Positions 16,820 through 24,848 of a stretch of DNA of 64,000 bases are shown here, piece by piece (position 1 is the stretch's first letter; every line of letters starts with the position of its first letter). The DNA is taken from NCBI GenBank assembly GCA_005880795.1, contig VBGP01000031.1:1-64000 (forward strand). Direction: 5' to 3'. Under the pieces are notes generated by a model that searched no databases, was not told the origin of the DNA, and was given only the letters and a program-made list of their open reading frames with translations. The DNA comes from Chloroflexota bacterium. Lineage in GTDB: Bacteria > Chloroflexota > Dormibacteria > Dormibacterales > Dormibacteraceae. A program made the position numbers and the translations under genes.

Positions 16820-17579
16820 ATTGGATGGCAAGGTCGCGGTGATCACCGGCGCGGCCGGCGGCATCGGCCGCGAGGCGGCGCTCCTGTTCTCGTCCGAAGG
16901 CGCAAAGGTGTGCGTGGCTGACGTGGGACGCGAAGCGGGGGAGAAGACGGCTTCGGAGTGCCGGGACGCATTCTTCTTCGCCGCGGACGTCAGCAATCCC
17001 GGAAGCGTGCAGGCGATGTACGCGGAGACCGAGAAGCGTTACGGCCGCATCAACGTCCTCTACAACAACGCGGGCATCATGCCGCCGGACGACGACTCCA
17101 TCCTCACGACCGAGCCCGATGCCTGGGACCGGGTGCAGGCCGTGAACGCGAAGGGCGTGTACCTCTGCTGCAAGTACGGCATCCCGTACCTGCTGAAGGC
17201 CGGCGGCGGCTCGGTCATCAACGTGGCCTCGTTCGTCGCGCTGATGGGGGCGGCGACTTCGCAAATCGCGTATACGGCCTCCAAAGGCGCGGTTCTCTCC
17301 ATGAGCCGCGAGCTCGCGGTGCAGTTCGCCCGCCAGGGCGTGCGCGTGAACGCGCTCTGTCCAGGACCGGTCGAGACGCCGCTGCTGATGCGGATCTTCA
17401 ACGAAGATCCTGGCGCATACCAGCGCCGCCGCGTGCACCTGCCTATGGGCCGGCTGGCCAAGGCGCGTGAGATCGCCAACGCCGCGCTTTTCCTGGCCAG
17501 CGAGGAATCGAGCTATGTGAACGGCGCGACGTTCCTGGTCGACGGAGGCCTAACGGCCGCCTACGTAACGCCGGAGTAG
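16812..17579 (+). CDS. short-chain dehydrogenase/reductase
   Basis: 255 residues from GTG 16812. Classical SDR: TGAAGGIGRE (cofactor glycine motif), NNAGIMPP, catalytic Ser near NVASFVALMGA, YTASKGA (Tyr-x3-Lys), and CPGPVETPL. Ends with the usual GATFLVDGGLTAAYV. Oxidises or reduces a hydroxyl/carbonyl with NAD(P); in this operon it may process the alcohol or aldehyde side of the glutamylated amine, since no FAD oxidase or aldehyde dehydrogenase is present. Confidence 0.88.
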   Translation: MARLDGKVAVITGAAGGIGREAALLFSSEGAKVCVADVGREAGEKTASECRDAFFFAADVSNPGSVQAMYAETEKRYGRINVLYNNAGIMPPDDDSILTTEPDAWDRVQAVNAKGVYLCCKYGIPYLLKAGGGSVINVASFVALMGAATSQIAYTASKGAVLSMSRELAVQFARQGVRVNALCPGPVETPLLMRIFNEDPGAYQRRRVHLPMGRLAKAREIANAALFLASEESSYVNGATFLVDGGLTAAYVTPE

Positions 17580-17583
17580 CCAT

Positions 17584-17666
17584 GCCCCTCTCCCCTCAGG
17601 GGAGCAATCAATGGGCGCGGCGGGCGCGTCCTTAACGGGCTTGCCCGCAGGGAGAGGGAGAGGGGC
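17584..17666. repeat. REP-like element with 11-bp inverted arms
   Basis: GCCCCTCTCCC at 17584-17594 is perfectly complementary to 17656-17666, enclosing about 60 nt that themselves contain a GGGC..GCCC stem (around 17637-17646). It fills most of the 125 nt between the SDR and lipoprotein genes. A shorter related hairpin with the same CCCTCCCC/GGGGAGGG flavour lies inside hutU at 47789-47811. Could act as a transcript end or be a small mobile repeat. Confidence 0.5.
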
Positions 17667-17704
17667 GTGCGCAGTAACCCAGTGGCGTATCCGTACTCGT
17701 TCCA

Positions 17705-18160
17705 ATGCGCAACGCAATTGCCTTCATGGCACTACTGGCCGCCGTCTCGTGCGGAGGCGCGGGCTCGCAGGTCTCGACGTCGCCACCCGCCGGCGTGCCC
17801 GCCGCCACCGTCGCCGTGGCGCAGAACGCGAAGCTCGGCCAGATCCTGGTCGATGGCAACGGCCGCACGCTCTACCTCTTCGAGGCCGACAAGACCACGG
17901 CGTCGACGTGCTACGGGTCATGTGCGACTTACTGGCCCCCGCTGCTCACTGGCGGATCTCCGCAGGCAGGGGCCGGCGCCACCGCATCGCTGCTCGGGAC
18001 GACAAAGCGCAGCGACGGCACGACCGAGGTGACGTACGCGGGACACCCTCTCTACTACGTCGTCACCGATCACAATCCCGGAGATGCCACAGGACAAGGG
18101 GTCAACAACTTCGGCGCCCCCTGGGACGTCGTCGGGCCAGACGGCAACCAGATCGGCTGA
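17705..18160 (+). CDS. lipoprotein with 'secreted repeat of unknown function' (Lipoprotein_15) domain
   Basis: 151 residues. Lipobox LLAAVSC near residue 16 after a short hydrophobic signal. The mature part carries the family's tandem pattern: AKLGQILVDGNGRTLYLFEADK, then STCYGSCATYWPPLLTGG, then TYAGHPLYYVVTDHNPGDATGQGVNNFGAPWDVV. The two cysteines of CYGSC and the aromatic motif are constant in the family, found in actinobacteria and chloroflexi; function is unknown, though a redox or metal-related role at the cell surface has been suggested by the cysteines. Confidence 0.85.
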   Translation: MRNAIAFMALLAAVSCGGAGSQVSTSPPAGVPAATVAVAQNAKLGQILVDGNGRTLYLFEADKTTASTCYGSCATYWPPLLTGGSPQAGAGATASLLGTTKRSDGTTEVTYAGHPLYYVVTDHNPGDATGQGVNNFGAPWDVVGPDGNQIG

Positions 18161-18188
18161 TCCCCGCAGGGGCGTAGTCCGCGATGCC

Positions 18189-18818
18189 ATGGGCATCGCA
18201 ATCGCGAGCGGCGCCTACGCGATCTCGTTCGGAGCGATCTCGACCGCGGCCGGCCTCTCCCTGCTCCAGACCTGCGCCCTTTCCGTCCTGATGTTCACCG
18301 GGGCGTCGCAGTTCGCGATGGTCGGGGTCATCGGCGCCGGCGGCAGCATTTGGGCAGGCGCAGCCACGGCCGCGCTTCTCGGTTCCAGAAACGCCCTGTA
18401 TGGGTTGCGCCTGTCGTCGCTGCTAAATGCCGGCGGATGGCGCCGGCCGGCCGCCTCTCATTTCGTGATCGATGAGACCACCGCGATGGCCATCGCCCGC
18501 GACGATCCGGCGCTCAGCCGGTTCGCGTTCTGGACCACGGGCTTTGCTCTCTTCACCTTGTGGAACCTGGGCACATTGGTCGGCGCGCTTGCGACGCACG
18601 TCGTCGCGAATCCGAAGTTGCTCGGTCTCGATGCCGCGCCGCCCGCTGCGTTCCTGGCTCTGCTCGCGCCTCGACTCAGGGCGCGGGAACCGCTGGCGAT
18701 CGCGCTCGCCGCGGGCCTCGTGGCGATCGCCGTCCTGCCATTCGTGCCGGCGGGAGTGCCCCTGCTCATCGTTGCGCTGCTCGTTTCGCTGTTCGGCTGG
18801 TTGAGGAAGCCACGGTGA
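18189..18818 (+). CDS. azlC: AzlC family branched-chain amino acid exporter subunit
   Basis: About 209 residues from ATG 18189; an in-frame ATG at 18084 would overlap the lipoprotein gene by 76 nt and adds non-conserved residues, so I prefer the inner start, although homologues often have a few more residues before the first helix. Hallmarks: AISFGAISTAAGLSLLQTCALSVLMFTGASQFAMVGVIGAGG, and LLGSRNALYGLRLSS. Five or six membrane segments. With AzlD it forms a two-subunit exporter for branched-chain amino acids or analogues. Confidence 0.86.
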   Translation: MGIAIASGAYAISFGAISTAAGLSLLQTCALSVLMFTGASQFAMVGVIGAGGSIWAGAATAALLGSRNALYGLRLSSLLNAGGWRRPAASHFVIDETTAMAIARDDPALSRFAFWTTGFALFTLWNLGTLVGALATHVVANPKLLGLDAAPPAAFLALLAPRLRAREPLAIALAAGLVAIAVLPFVPAGVPLLIVALLVSLFGWLRKPR

Positions 18819-19120
18819 TCTGGACCGGCGTGATCGCAGCCTCGGCAGCCTGCTACGGGCTGAAGCTCGCGGGACTCTCCCTGCCCCAGCGTTGGCTCCA
18901 GGATGCGCGCCTGCAGCGAACCGTCCCTCTGATCCCCGTCGCGCTGCTGGCGGCCCTCGTGGCGACGCAGACGTTTTCGTCCGGCCAGCATCTGGTGCTC
19001 GACGTGCGCGCCGCTGCTCTCGGGGTGGCGGTGATCGCCGTCGCGCTGCGGGCGCCATTCCTCGTCGTCGTCGTGGCGGCCGCGGGGACCGCCGCCTTGC
19101 TCAGGTTGATCGAGGGATGA
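18815..19120 (+). CDS. azlD: AzlD family exporter small subunit
   Basis: 101 residues from GTG 18815, overlapping the azlC stop as GTGA. Three to four membrane segments; N-terminal YGLKLAGLSLPQRW and PLIPVALLAALVATQTF match the AzlD pattern. Always paired with AzlC. Confidence 0.85.
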   Translation: MIWTGVIAASAACYGLKLAGLSLPQRWLQDARLQRTVPLIPVALLAALVATQTFSSGQHLVLDVRAAALGVAVIAVALRAPFLVVVVAAAGTAALLRLIEG

Positions 19121-19260
19121 GCGCGATCGTCAAGAGTTGTATATCCGCGGGCCTGGCGGGTATGGGGTCGAGATGAACCGCTTTAGGAGCTGGACGGCAT
19201 CAGCGCTTCAGTGGCAGTCTGGATGCGTCGCCGTTTCGCTTCTTGACAAGGGGGTTATGC

Positions 19261-19590
19261 ATGGAGTTCGTTGTGATTGCCCGCGCGATCGACTCGCCGA
19301 GCGTGCCGCCGCAAGCAGCCGTTTCTCTTGCCAAGCAGACGTTCCAGCAGTTCGCCTCGAATCAAGACTCGCGGATCAAGGCCATGTACCCGTTCGCCGG
19401 CGAGCGAGCCGGCCTTCTGATCGTTGACGTGAAGTCCGGCGATGAGTTGCAGGACCTGCTTGGAAATCTGCCCTTCGCGGGCATAACCAAGACCGAGATT
19501 CACCCTGTCGGTACGGTGCAGAGTGCTATCAAGACGATGGAGGCGGCCGAGCGACGGATTGCCTCGATGTCGCCAGTAGGCGCACGCTAG
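19261..19590 (+). CDS. small muconolactone-isomerase/YCII-like alpha-beta barrel protein
   Basis: 109 residues. ATG 19261 is preceded by GGGGG at a good spacing, so the in-frame start 18 nt upstream is not used. MEFVVIARAID at the N-terminus and a GLLIVDVKSGDELQDLLGNLPFAGITKTEIHPVG stretch resemble the dimeric ferredoxin-like barrel family that includes muconolactone delta-isomerase. No catalytic residue can be named, so the enzymatic role is open. Stands alone between azlCD and an MFS gene. Confidence 0.65.
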   Translation: MEFVVIARAIDSPSVPPQAAVSLAKQTFQQFASNQDSRIKAMYPFAGERAGLLIVDVKSGDELQDLLGNLPFAGITKTEIHPVGTVQSAIKTMEAAERRIASMSPVGAR

Positions 19591-19604
19591 CCGCAAATCG
19601 GAAA

Positions 19605-19631
19605 CCGGGGGACGCGGCGTGCGTCCCCCGG
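19605..19631 (+). terminator. strong 11-bp hairpin, possible terminator without T-tract
   Basis: CCGGGGGACGC (19605-19615) pairs perfectly with 19621-19631 around a 5-nt loop. It sits 15 nt after the preceding stop codon. No run of T follows, so intrinsic termination is not certain; it ends only 4 nt before the -10 box of the next gene and could also be an operator. Confidence 0.4.
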
Positions 19632-19634
19632 AGC

Positions 19635-19640
19635 TAACCT
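19635..19640 (+). promoter_or_regulatory. leaderless -10 box (TAACCT) for the MFS gene
   Basis: TAACCT ends 6 nt before an in-frame ATC at 19647. The same geometry occurs before many genes of the window. The TAA inside the box is also the in-frame stop that limits how far upstream the MFS frame can extend. Confidence 0.5.
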
Positions 19641-19646
19641 CGACCT

Positions 19647-20861
19647 ATCGCGACGCCGCTGCGGAAGAATCGAGACTTCCAGCTCCTGTGGGCGGGCCAG
19701 GCCGTCTCGGTCCTGGGTTCGCGCGTGTCGCAGATCGCCTACCCGCTCCTCGTGCTTGTGATGACCGGCTCGCCCGGGATCGCGGGCCTGGTTGGCTTCA
19801 TCGGCACCCTTCCCTACATCCTCTTCCAGCTCCCGGCGGGCGCGGTGATGGATCGTGTCAACCGGCGACGGCTCATGATCGCCTGCGACATCGTCCGCCT
19901 CGTCGCTCTGGGCAGCATCCCACTGGCGGCGTGGCTAGGCCGGTTGTCGATCGCGCAAGTCACGATCGTCGCCTTCACCGAGGGCACCATGTTCGTGTTC
20001 TTTCGTTTGGGCGAGGTGGCGGCCATCCGGATTGTGGTCCCGCCGGAGCAGCATCCGGCCGCCCTCTCCCAAAATGAGGCGCGACTTCGGGCCGCGACGC
20101 TTCTCGGCAATCCAATCGGCGGTTTGCTTTTCGATGCGGGCCGCACGGTTCCGTTTCTCGCCGACGCGCTGACCTATCTCGCCTCGTTGGTCACCCTGCT
20201 GCTGATTCGCACCCCGTTTGAAGAGACCCGCACCCAGCAGCGCAGAAACGTGCTGAGTGAAATCAAGGAGGGCATCAGGTGGCTCTGGGGCCAGCACTAC
20301 ATCCTGATCGTCAACCTCGCGGCCTCGGCGACCAACGGTTTGATCCAGGTGGTGATCCTGGTCGTGATCGTCGCCGAGCGCGAGCGCGGCGCTTCGGGCA
20401 CTCTGATCGGCCTGATCCTGGGGGGCTTCGGTATCGGGGGCCTGGCTGGTGCGCTGTCCGGCGGGCGGATCGCGAGGCGCCTTCGTCCCAACTCCGTCGT
20501 TCTGACGACCCTGTGGATATGGGCAACCTTGACGGCGGCTGTGGGCGTGGTGAGCAGCCCGATCGTCCTGGGCGCCCTGCTCGCCAGCCTGGCTTTCATG
20601 GGCGCGGTATGGAACATCGCCACCGGCACGATCTACTACCGGCTCGTACCGGATCGACTGATCGCACGGGTGTCGAGCGTCGGGTCACTCACCGCGTTTG
20701 GTGCACTCCCGCTCGGCTCGCTGGCCGGAGGCCTGTTGATCCAGTGGTTCGGCCCGAGCATGGCGGGGTTGATCGCGGGGGCCGGCATGCTGGTGATCGC
20801 ATTGCTGACCACTGCCGCTCCGAGCGTCCGCCACGGCCCAGCCGCACTGGCGGCAGAGTGA
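19647..20861 (+). CDS. MFS transporter (enterobactin exporter EntS/TetA-like branch)
   Basis: About 404 residues, twelve membrane segments. The conserved N-terminal NRDFQLLWAGQAVSVLGSRVSQIAYPLLVLVMTGSPG needs a start before GTG 19725. Upstream in frame, after a stop at 19635-19637, the only options are CTG 19659 and ATC 19647. ATC 19647 is exactly 6 nt after a TAACCT box, so a leaderless non-AUG start is my preferred reading. Other motifs: GAVMDRVNRRRLMIACDIVRL (MFS loop 2-3 signature) and FGIGGLAGALSGG. Drug or siderophore efflux is typical; substrate unknown. Stop overlaps the next start (TGATG). Confidence 0.82.
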   Translation: MATPLRKNRDFQLLWAGQAVSVLGSRVSQIAYPLLVLVMTGSPGIAGLVGFIGTLPYILFQLPAGAVMDRVNRRRLMIACDIVRLVALGSIPLAAWLGRLSIAQVTIVAFTEGTMFVFFRLGEVAAIRIVVPPEQHPAALSQNEARLRAATLLGNPIGGLLFDAGRTVPFLADALTYLASLVTLLLIRTPFEETRTQQRRNVLSEIKEGIRWLWGQHYILIVNLAASATNGLIQVVILVVIVAERERGASGTLIGLILGGFGIGGLAGALSGGRIARRLRPNSVVLTTLWIWATLTAAVGVVSSPIVLGALLASLAFMGAVWNIATGTIYYRLVPDRLIARVSSVGSLTAFGALPLGSLAGGLLIQWFGPSMAGLIAGAGMLVIALLTTAAPSVRHGPAALAAE

Positions 20862-21295
20862 TGGTCCGCATTGAGCCGGTGCACGAGGCGACTCCCGAGC
20901 TCCACGCAGCGCTGTCGCACCTCCTACCCCAGCTCAACTCGACGCTGCCGGTGCCGGACATGGAGCGGCTGCGCCGGCTGATCTCAGACCCCGCCGTCAC
21001 GCTGCTGCTCGCGAGGGACGGCGACGCGATCGTCGGCACGACGACGGTGATCGTCTACACCACGCCGTACTGGATCAAAGCGCGGCTGGACGAGGTCGTC
21101 GTCGATGCCGGCGCACGCGGGAAGGGTGTGGGCGAGGCGCTGGTCAAGGCGGCGCTCGACATCGGACGGGAGCGCGGAGCCCAGGTCGCCGAGCTCCAAT
21201 CGGGGCGTGGCGAGGCGCGCAAGGCGGCGCACCGCCTCTACGAGCGGCTAGGCTTCAGGATTCGCGAGTCCGACGTGCTCAGGATCTTGTTGTAG
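20861..21295 (+). CDS. GNAT family N-acetyltransferase
   Basis: 144 residues, ATG 20861 sharing a base with the MFS stop. Motif A for acetyl-CoA binding is VVVDAGARGKGVGEALVKAAL (R-G-x-G-x-G/A); motif B is RKAAHRLYERLGFRIRESDVLR. Substrate cannot be read from the sequence. Coupled to the MFS exporter, which suggests modification plus export of a toxic compound, but this is only an inference. Confidence 0.85.
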   Translation: MVRIEPVHEATPELHAALSHLLPQLNSTLPVPDMERLRRLISDPAVTLLLARDGDAIVGTTTVIVYTTPYWIKARLDEVVVDAGARGKGVGEALVKAALDIGRERGAQVAELQSGRGEARKAAHRLYERLGFRIRESDVLRILL

Positions 21296-21312
21296 CCACA
21301 ATTGGAAATGAG

Positions 21313-22125
21313 ATGAACAAAGCACTCAACACCTCCACGGTCACGCAAGTGAACGGCATCGAGCTGGCTTATCAGGTCTTCGGAACGGGCTCCCCACTAG
21401 TCCTGCTGCACGGCGGTTTCGGGTCAGTTGAGATGTTCGGGCCCAATCTCGAGCTTCTTGCGGCTGGACATCGCGTCATCGGCGTGGATCTCCAGTCCCA
21501 CGGCCGCTCGCCGGCCGTCGACCGGCCGATGCGTTTCGAAACGATGGCCGACGACATCGCTGCGCTTATCACAGACCTGAAGCTCGAGCGTGCCGCGATC
21601 ATGGGTTTCTCGCTGGGTGGTGCTGTGGCTCTGCGCATTGCAATCCAGCATCCGAAGCTCGTCGAACGCCTCGTCCTGGTCTCGACCGTCTTCAAGCGAA
21701 GCGGCTGGTATCCAGAGATGGCCGCCGCCATGGATGCGATGGGTCCTGAGACGGCGGAGCCGCTGAAGCGCAGCCCGATGTACGAAACCTATGTCCGGAT
21801 CGCGCCGCGCACCGAGGATTGGCCAGTGCTCGTAACGCAGCTCACGACCGCCCTCAAGATCGATTACGACTGGTCAGCGGACGTCGCCAAGCTGCCAATG
21901 CCGGTGATGATCGTGGTCGGAGATGCAGACGGGGTCTCGCCGTCCCACGCCGTTGAATTCTTCGGTCTGCTGGGCGGCGGAAAGCGTGACGCCAACTGGG
22001 ACCGCTCGGGGATGACGCACCACCGTCTCGCGATCCTGCCGGGAGCAACGCACTATGACATCAACCTCAATCCGGCACTCTCGCAGGCCGTGATCCCATT
22101 CCTCGGCGGCGCGCAACGCGCCTGA
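21313..22125 (+). CDS. alpha/beta-fold hydrolase
   Basis: 270 residues, ATG 21313 with GGAAA upstream. Fold markers: PLVLLHGGFGSVEMFG (oxyanion HG), VIGVDLQSHGRS, nucleophile elbow MGFSLGGAVAL (G-x-S-x-G), acid in VVGDADGVSP, and His in LPGATHYDI. Triad Ser-Asp-His is complete. Broad family of esterases and C-C hydrolases; substrate unknown. Confidence 0.88.
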   Translation: MNKALNTSTVTQVNGIELAYQVFGTGSPLVLLHGGFGSVEMFGPNLELLAAGHRVIGVDLQSHGRSPAVDRPMRFETMADDIAALITDLKLERAAIMGFSLGGAVALRIAIQHPKLVERLVLVSTVFKRSGWYPEMAAAMDAMGPETAEPLKRSPMYETYVRIAPRTEDWPVLVTQLTTALKIDYDWSADVAKLPMPVMIVVGDADGVSPSHAVEFFGLLGGGKRDANWDRSGMTHHRLAILPGATHYDINLNPALSQAVIPFLGGAQRA

Positions 22126-22135
22126 CGGACCGTGT

Positions 22136-23962
22136 TCAGGAGTGGTCTGAGCCGGTGAGCTTCTCGAGCCGGTCCACCATCGAAGCCAGCGTGGCGAACG
22201 CCGCCTCCACGGGCTCGCGCGACGTCATGTCCACACCGGCCATGCGCAGCCCCTCGAGCGGGTACATCGAGCTCGCGCTCTTCAAGAACGCCAGGTAGGA
22301 CTCGACCGCCTTGGAATCGCCCGCCGCGACGCGCTCCACGAGGTGGTCCGCCGCCGCGATGCCGGTCGCGTACTGATAGACGTAGAAGTTGCTGTAAAGG
22401 TGGGTGTGGAACTGCGCCCACGTCGAACCGATCCGGTCGCGGTCTCGCTCACTGACCTCGACCTCTGAGCCATAGACCTCGATCAGAAGATCCGCCATCA
22501 GGTTGTTCAAGTAGCCGGCCGTGATCGCGCCGCCACGCTCCACCTGCTCGTGGATCTCGAGCTCGAGCCTTGCGAGCGACGGCATTATGAAGAAGTAGCG
22601 GTAGAAGTTGGACATAGCCTCTTCGATCACCGCGATCTGAAAGGCGGGGTCGGTCTTCGTCGCAAGCAGGTGGCGCCGCGTCAGCGCCTGGTGCATGTTC
22701 GAGGCCACCTCCGCCTGGAACAGCCCGTAGTTCGCATAGACGTAAGGCTGCGAGTGCCACGCATGGTAGGAGTGCATCGAGTGTCCGAGCTCGTGCGCCA
22801 GAGTGCTCATCGAGAAGATGTCGTCGTTGTAGCTCATGAAGATGAAGGGCTGGGTGTCCATCGCCCCGCTCGAGAAAGCGCCCATCCGCTTGCCCTTGTT
22901 GGGATAGATGTCGACCCAGCGGTCCTCGAGTGCGCCTTTGCGCATGATCGCGACGTATTCCTTGCCGAGTGGCGCCACGCCTTGCGAGATCCAGTCCACC
23001 GCTTCTTCGTAGGGCACCCGAAGGGCGCTGGTGCCGAGCTGCGCGCGCAGGTCGTACGGCTTCAGCACCTCGAGCCCCAGCATCCGCCGGCGGATGCGCC
23101 AGTAGCGGTGCCACGTGCCGACGTTCTCGCGGAAGGTCTTGACGACGTTGTGGAACACGTCGACAGGAATGAACCCTGGCTCGAGCGCAGCCTCGAGAGA
23201 GGACGCGTGCCCGCGCGCCCGCGCGAAGAAGACGTCGCGTTTGACCGCGCCGGATAGGCTCGCCGCCATCGCGTGCTGCATCCTCAGGTGCTCATCGGCG
23301 TAGCTCTCAAAGGCGGTGCGCCGGACCTCGCGGTCTGCACTGGTGAGGAGCGCAGCGATGGTGCCCTGAGCGACCTCATGCAGCTGGCCGCCCGCTCCAA
23401 CCGCGGGCGCGAACTTGAGGTCGGTGTTGGCGAGCACGCTGTGCACTGAAAGCGCAGTCGCCAGGGGATCTGTCACCTGCGACAACAGCTCTTCAACCTC
23501 GGCGCTTCGGATGCGGGTCTCCAGCTTCTCGAGACGGTCGAAGTAGTGGCCAAGGTGGGAAAGGCGTGGCGATGACCTCACCCACTCGCGGAGCTTGGGG
23601 AGGCCGATCGAGAGCATCTCAGGGACGGCAAAGGCGGCTGCGGCGCCGAGCTGAGCCGCGACGCTGCGGGCGCGATCGACTTTGGCCGCCGCGGCCTGGT
23701 CGCCGACATCGACCGAGTAGTCCATCGAGCCGTAGACGATCACCTTCGCCATCAGCCGGCGAGCTCGCTCGCTGACCTCGAACCAGTCCGCGAGGGAATC
23801 CGGCGAATCGCCGAGGTGCCCCTTGAACTCCTCGAGGTCGGGGATCCGGGACAGGATCGCCTGGACGGCCTCTTCCCAGCCCGATGGCTCGGGAAAGACG
23901 CTCTCGCGGTTCCACGTGAAGCGCTTGTCCACCTCGGCTCGAGTTGGAAGCGGTCTGGCCAC
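22136..23962 (-). CDS. pepF: M3-family oligoendopeptidase F
   Basis: 608 residues, full family length. Zinc site LAHELGHSMHSYHA (HExxH) with the downstream Glu in FQAEVASNMHQ. N-terminal helical half (LEEFKGHLGDSPDSLADWFE...ARRLMAKVIVYGSMDY) is typical of PepF. Cytoplasmic zinc metallopeptidase cutting short peptides. GTG start lacks a Shine-Dalgarno; TACTAA lies 6 nt upstream, a near match to the leaderless pattern. Divergent from the next alpha/beta hydrolase with starts only ~23 nt apart. Confidence 0.93.
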   Translation of the reverse strand: MARPLPTRAEVDKRFTWNRESVFPEPSGWEEAVQAILSRIPDLEEFKGHLGDSPDSLADWFEVSERARRLMAKVIVYGSMDYSVDVGDQAAAAKVDRARSVAAQLGAAAAFAVPEMLSIGLPKLREWVRSSPRLSHLGHYFDRLEKLETRIRSAEVEELLSQVTDPLATALSVHSVLANTDLKFAPAVGAGGQLHEVAQGTIAALLTSADREVRRTAFESYADEHLRMQHAMAASLSGAVKRDVFFARARGHASSLEAALEPGFIPVDVFHNVVKTFRENVGTWHRYWRIRRRMLGLEVLKPYDLRAQLGTSALRVPYEEAVDWISQGVAPLGKEYVAIMRKGALEDRWVDIYPNKGKRMGAFSSGAMDTQPFIFMSYNDDIFSMSTLAHELGHSMHSYHAWHSQPYVYANYGLFQAEVASNMHQALTRRHLLATKTDPAFQIAVIEEAMSNFYRYFFIMPSLARLELEIHEQVERGGAITAGYLNNLMADLLIEVYGSEVEVSERDRDRIGSTWAQFHTHLYSNFYVYQYATGIAAADHLVERVAAGDSKAVESYLAFLKSASSMYPLEGLRMAGVDMTSREPVEAAFATLASMVDRLEKLTGSDHS

Positions 23963-23985
23963 GAAGGATTAGTAGCATGGGTCCG

Positions 23986-24828
23986 ATGCCACGCGCCGAG
24001 TCGAACGGGATCGAGCTCGAGTACGAGGCCTTCGGCGAGCGTGGCGGCGCGCCTTTGCTGCTCATCGGAGGCCTCGGCACACAGATGATCAGCTGGGACA
24101 AGGAGTTCTGTGAGCTCCTCGCCGGGCGCGGCTTTTGGGTCATCCGGTTCGACAACCGGGATGCCGGGCTGTCGACGTGGATGGACGGCGGAGGCGAATA
24201 CGGCCTGGACGACATGGCCGGCGACTCGGCGGGCCTGCTCGATGCCCTGGGCGTCCGCGCCGCGCACGTGGTTGGAGCCTCGATGGGCGGCTTCATCGCG
24301 CAGCTGGTGGCACTAAACCATCCAGACCACGTGCTGACCTTGACGTCGATCATGTCCGGACCAAACGGCGAGGACCAGGTGCAGCCCACTGCGGAGGCGA
24401 CCGCGGTGCTGCTGGCGCCTGCTCCCAACACGCGCGAGGAACGGATCGAGCTCGGCGTGTGGGCGAAGCAGACGCTGCTGGGTCCCGCAGACCCGTTCGA
24501 CGCGGAATATGAGCGGCGGCGCGTGACCGTGGCCGTCGACCGCGCTTATCACCCGGCAGGGTTCGTCCGACAGCTCCAGGCGATCGCTGCTGCGCCGAGC
24601 CGGTTGCAACGCCTGGGCTCCATCCGGATCCCCACGCTGGTCATCCACGGCGACGCGGACATCCTGGTGCCAGTAGAAAACGGCCGCCGCGTCGCAGCCG
24701 CCATGCCTGGATCTCGTCTCCTCGAGATCGAGGGCATGGGACACGACGTGCCGAGGAGGGTCTGGCCGGAAGTGGTGGACGCGATCGCGCAGCTGGCTCG
24801 CGAGGCAAGCCCCGCTTGGCGGGCATAG
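23986..24828 (+). CDS. alpha/beta-fold hydrolase
   Basis: About 280 residues. I prefer ATG 23986 (protein begins MPRAESNGIELEYEAFGE) because TAGCAT lies 7 nt upstream and the residues fit homologues; ATG 23977 is also possible. Motifs: LLLIGGLGTQMISWD, VIRFDNRDAGLST, nucleophile VVGASMGGFIAQLVAL, acid in HGDADILVP, His in EGMGHDVPRR. The FDNRDAGLS signature belongs to the esterase group related to TesG/aclacinomycin methylesterase RdmC. Substrate unknown. Confidence 0.87.
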   Translation: MPRAESNGIELEYEAFGERGGAPLLLIGGLGTQMISWDKEFCELLAGRGFWVIRFDNRDAGLSTWMDGGGEYGLDDMAGDSAGLLDALGVRAAHVVGASMGGFIAQLVALNHPDHVLTLTSIMSGPNGEDQVQPTAEATAVLLAPAPNTREERIELGVWAKQTLLGPADPFDAEYERRRVTVAVDRAYHPAGFVRQLQAIAAAPSRLQRLGSIRIPTLVIHGDADILVPVENGRRVAAAMPGSRLLEIEGMGHDVPRRVWPEVVDAIAQLAREASPAWRA

Positions 24829-24848
24829 CCCGTCGAGGAAGTAACTGA

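Noticed and set aside
15362-16996. 544-codon open frame on the minus strand
   Set aside because: Antisense to the glutamine synthetase-family gene; no motifs.
19243-19248. TTGACA as a -35 box for the gene at 19261
   Set aside because: It lies only 12 nt before the start codon, leaving no room for a -10 box and the GGGGG ribosome site.
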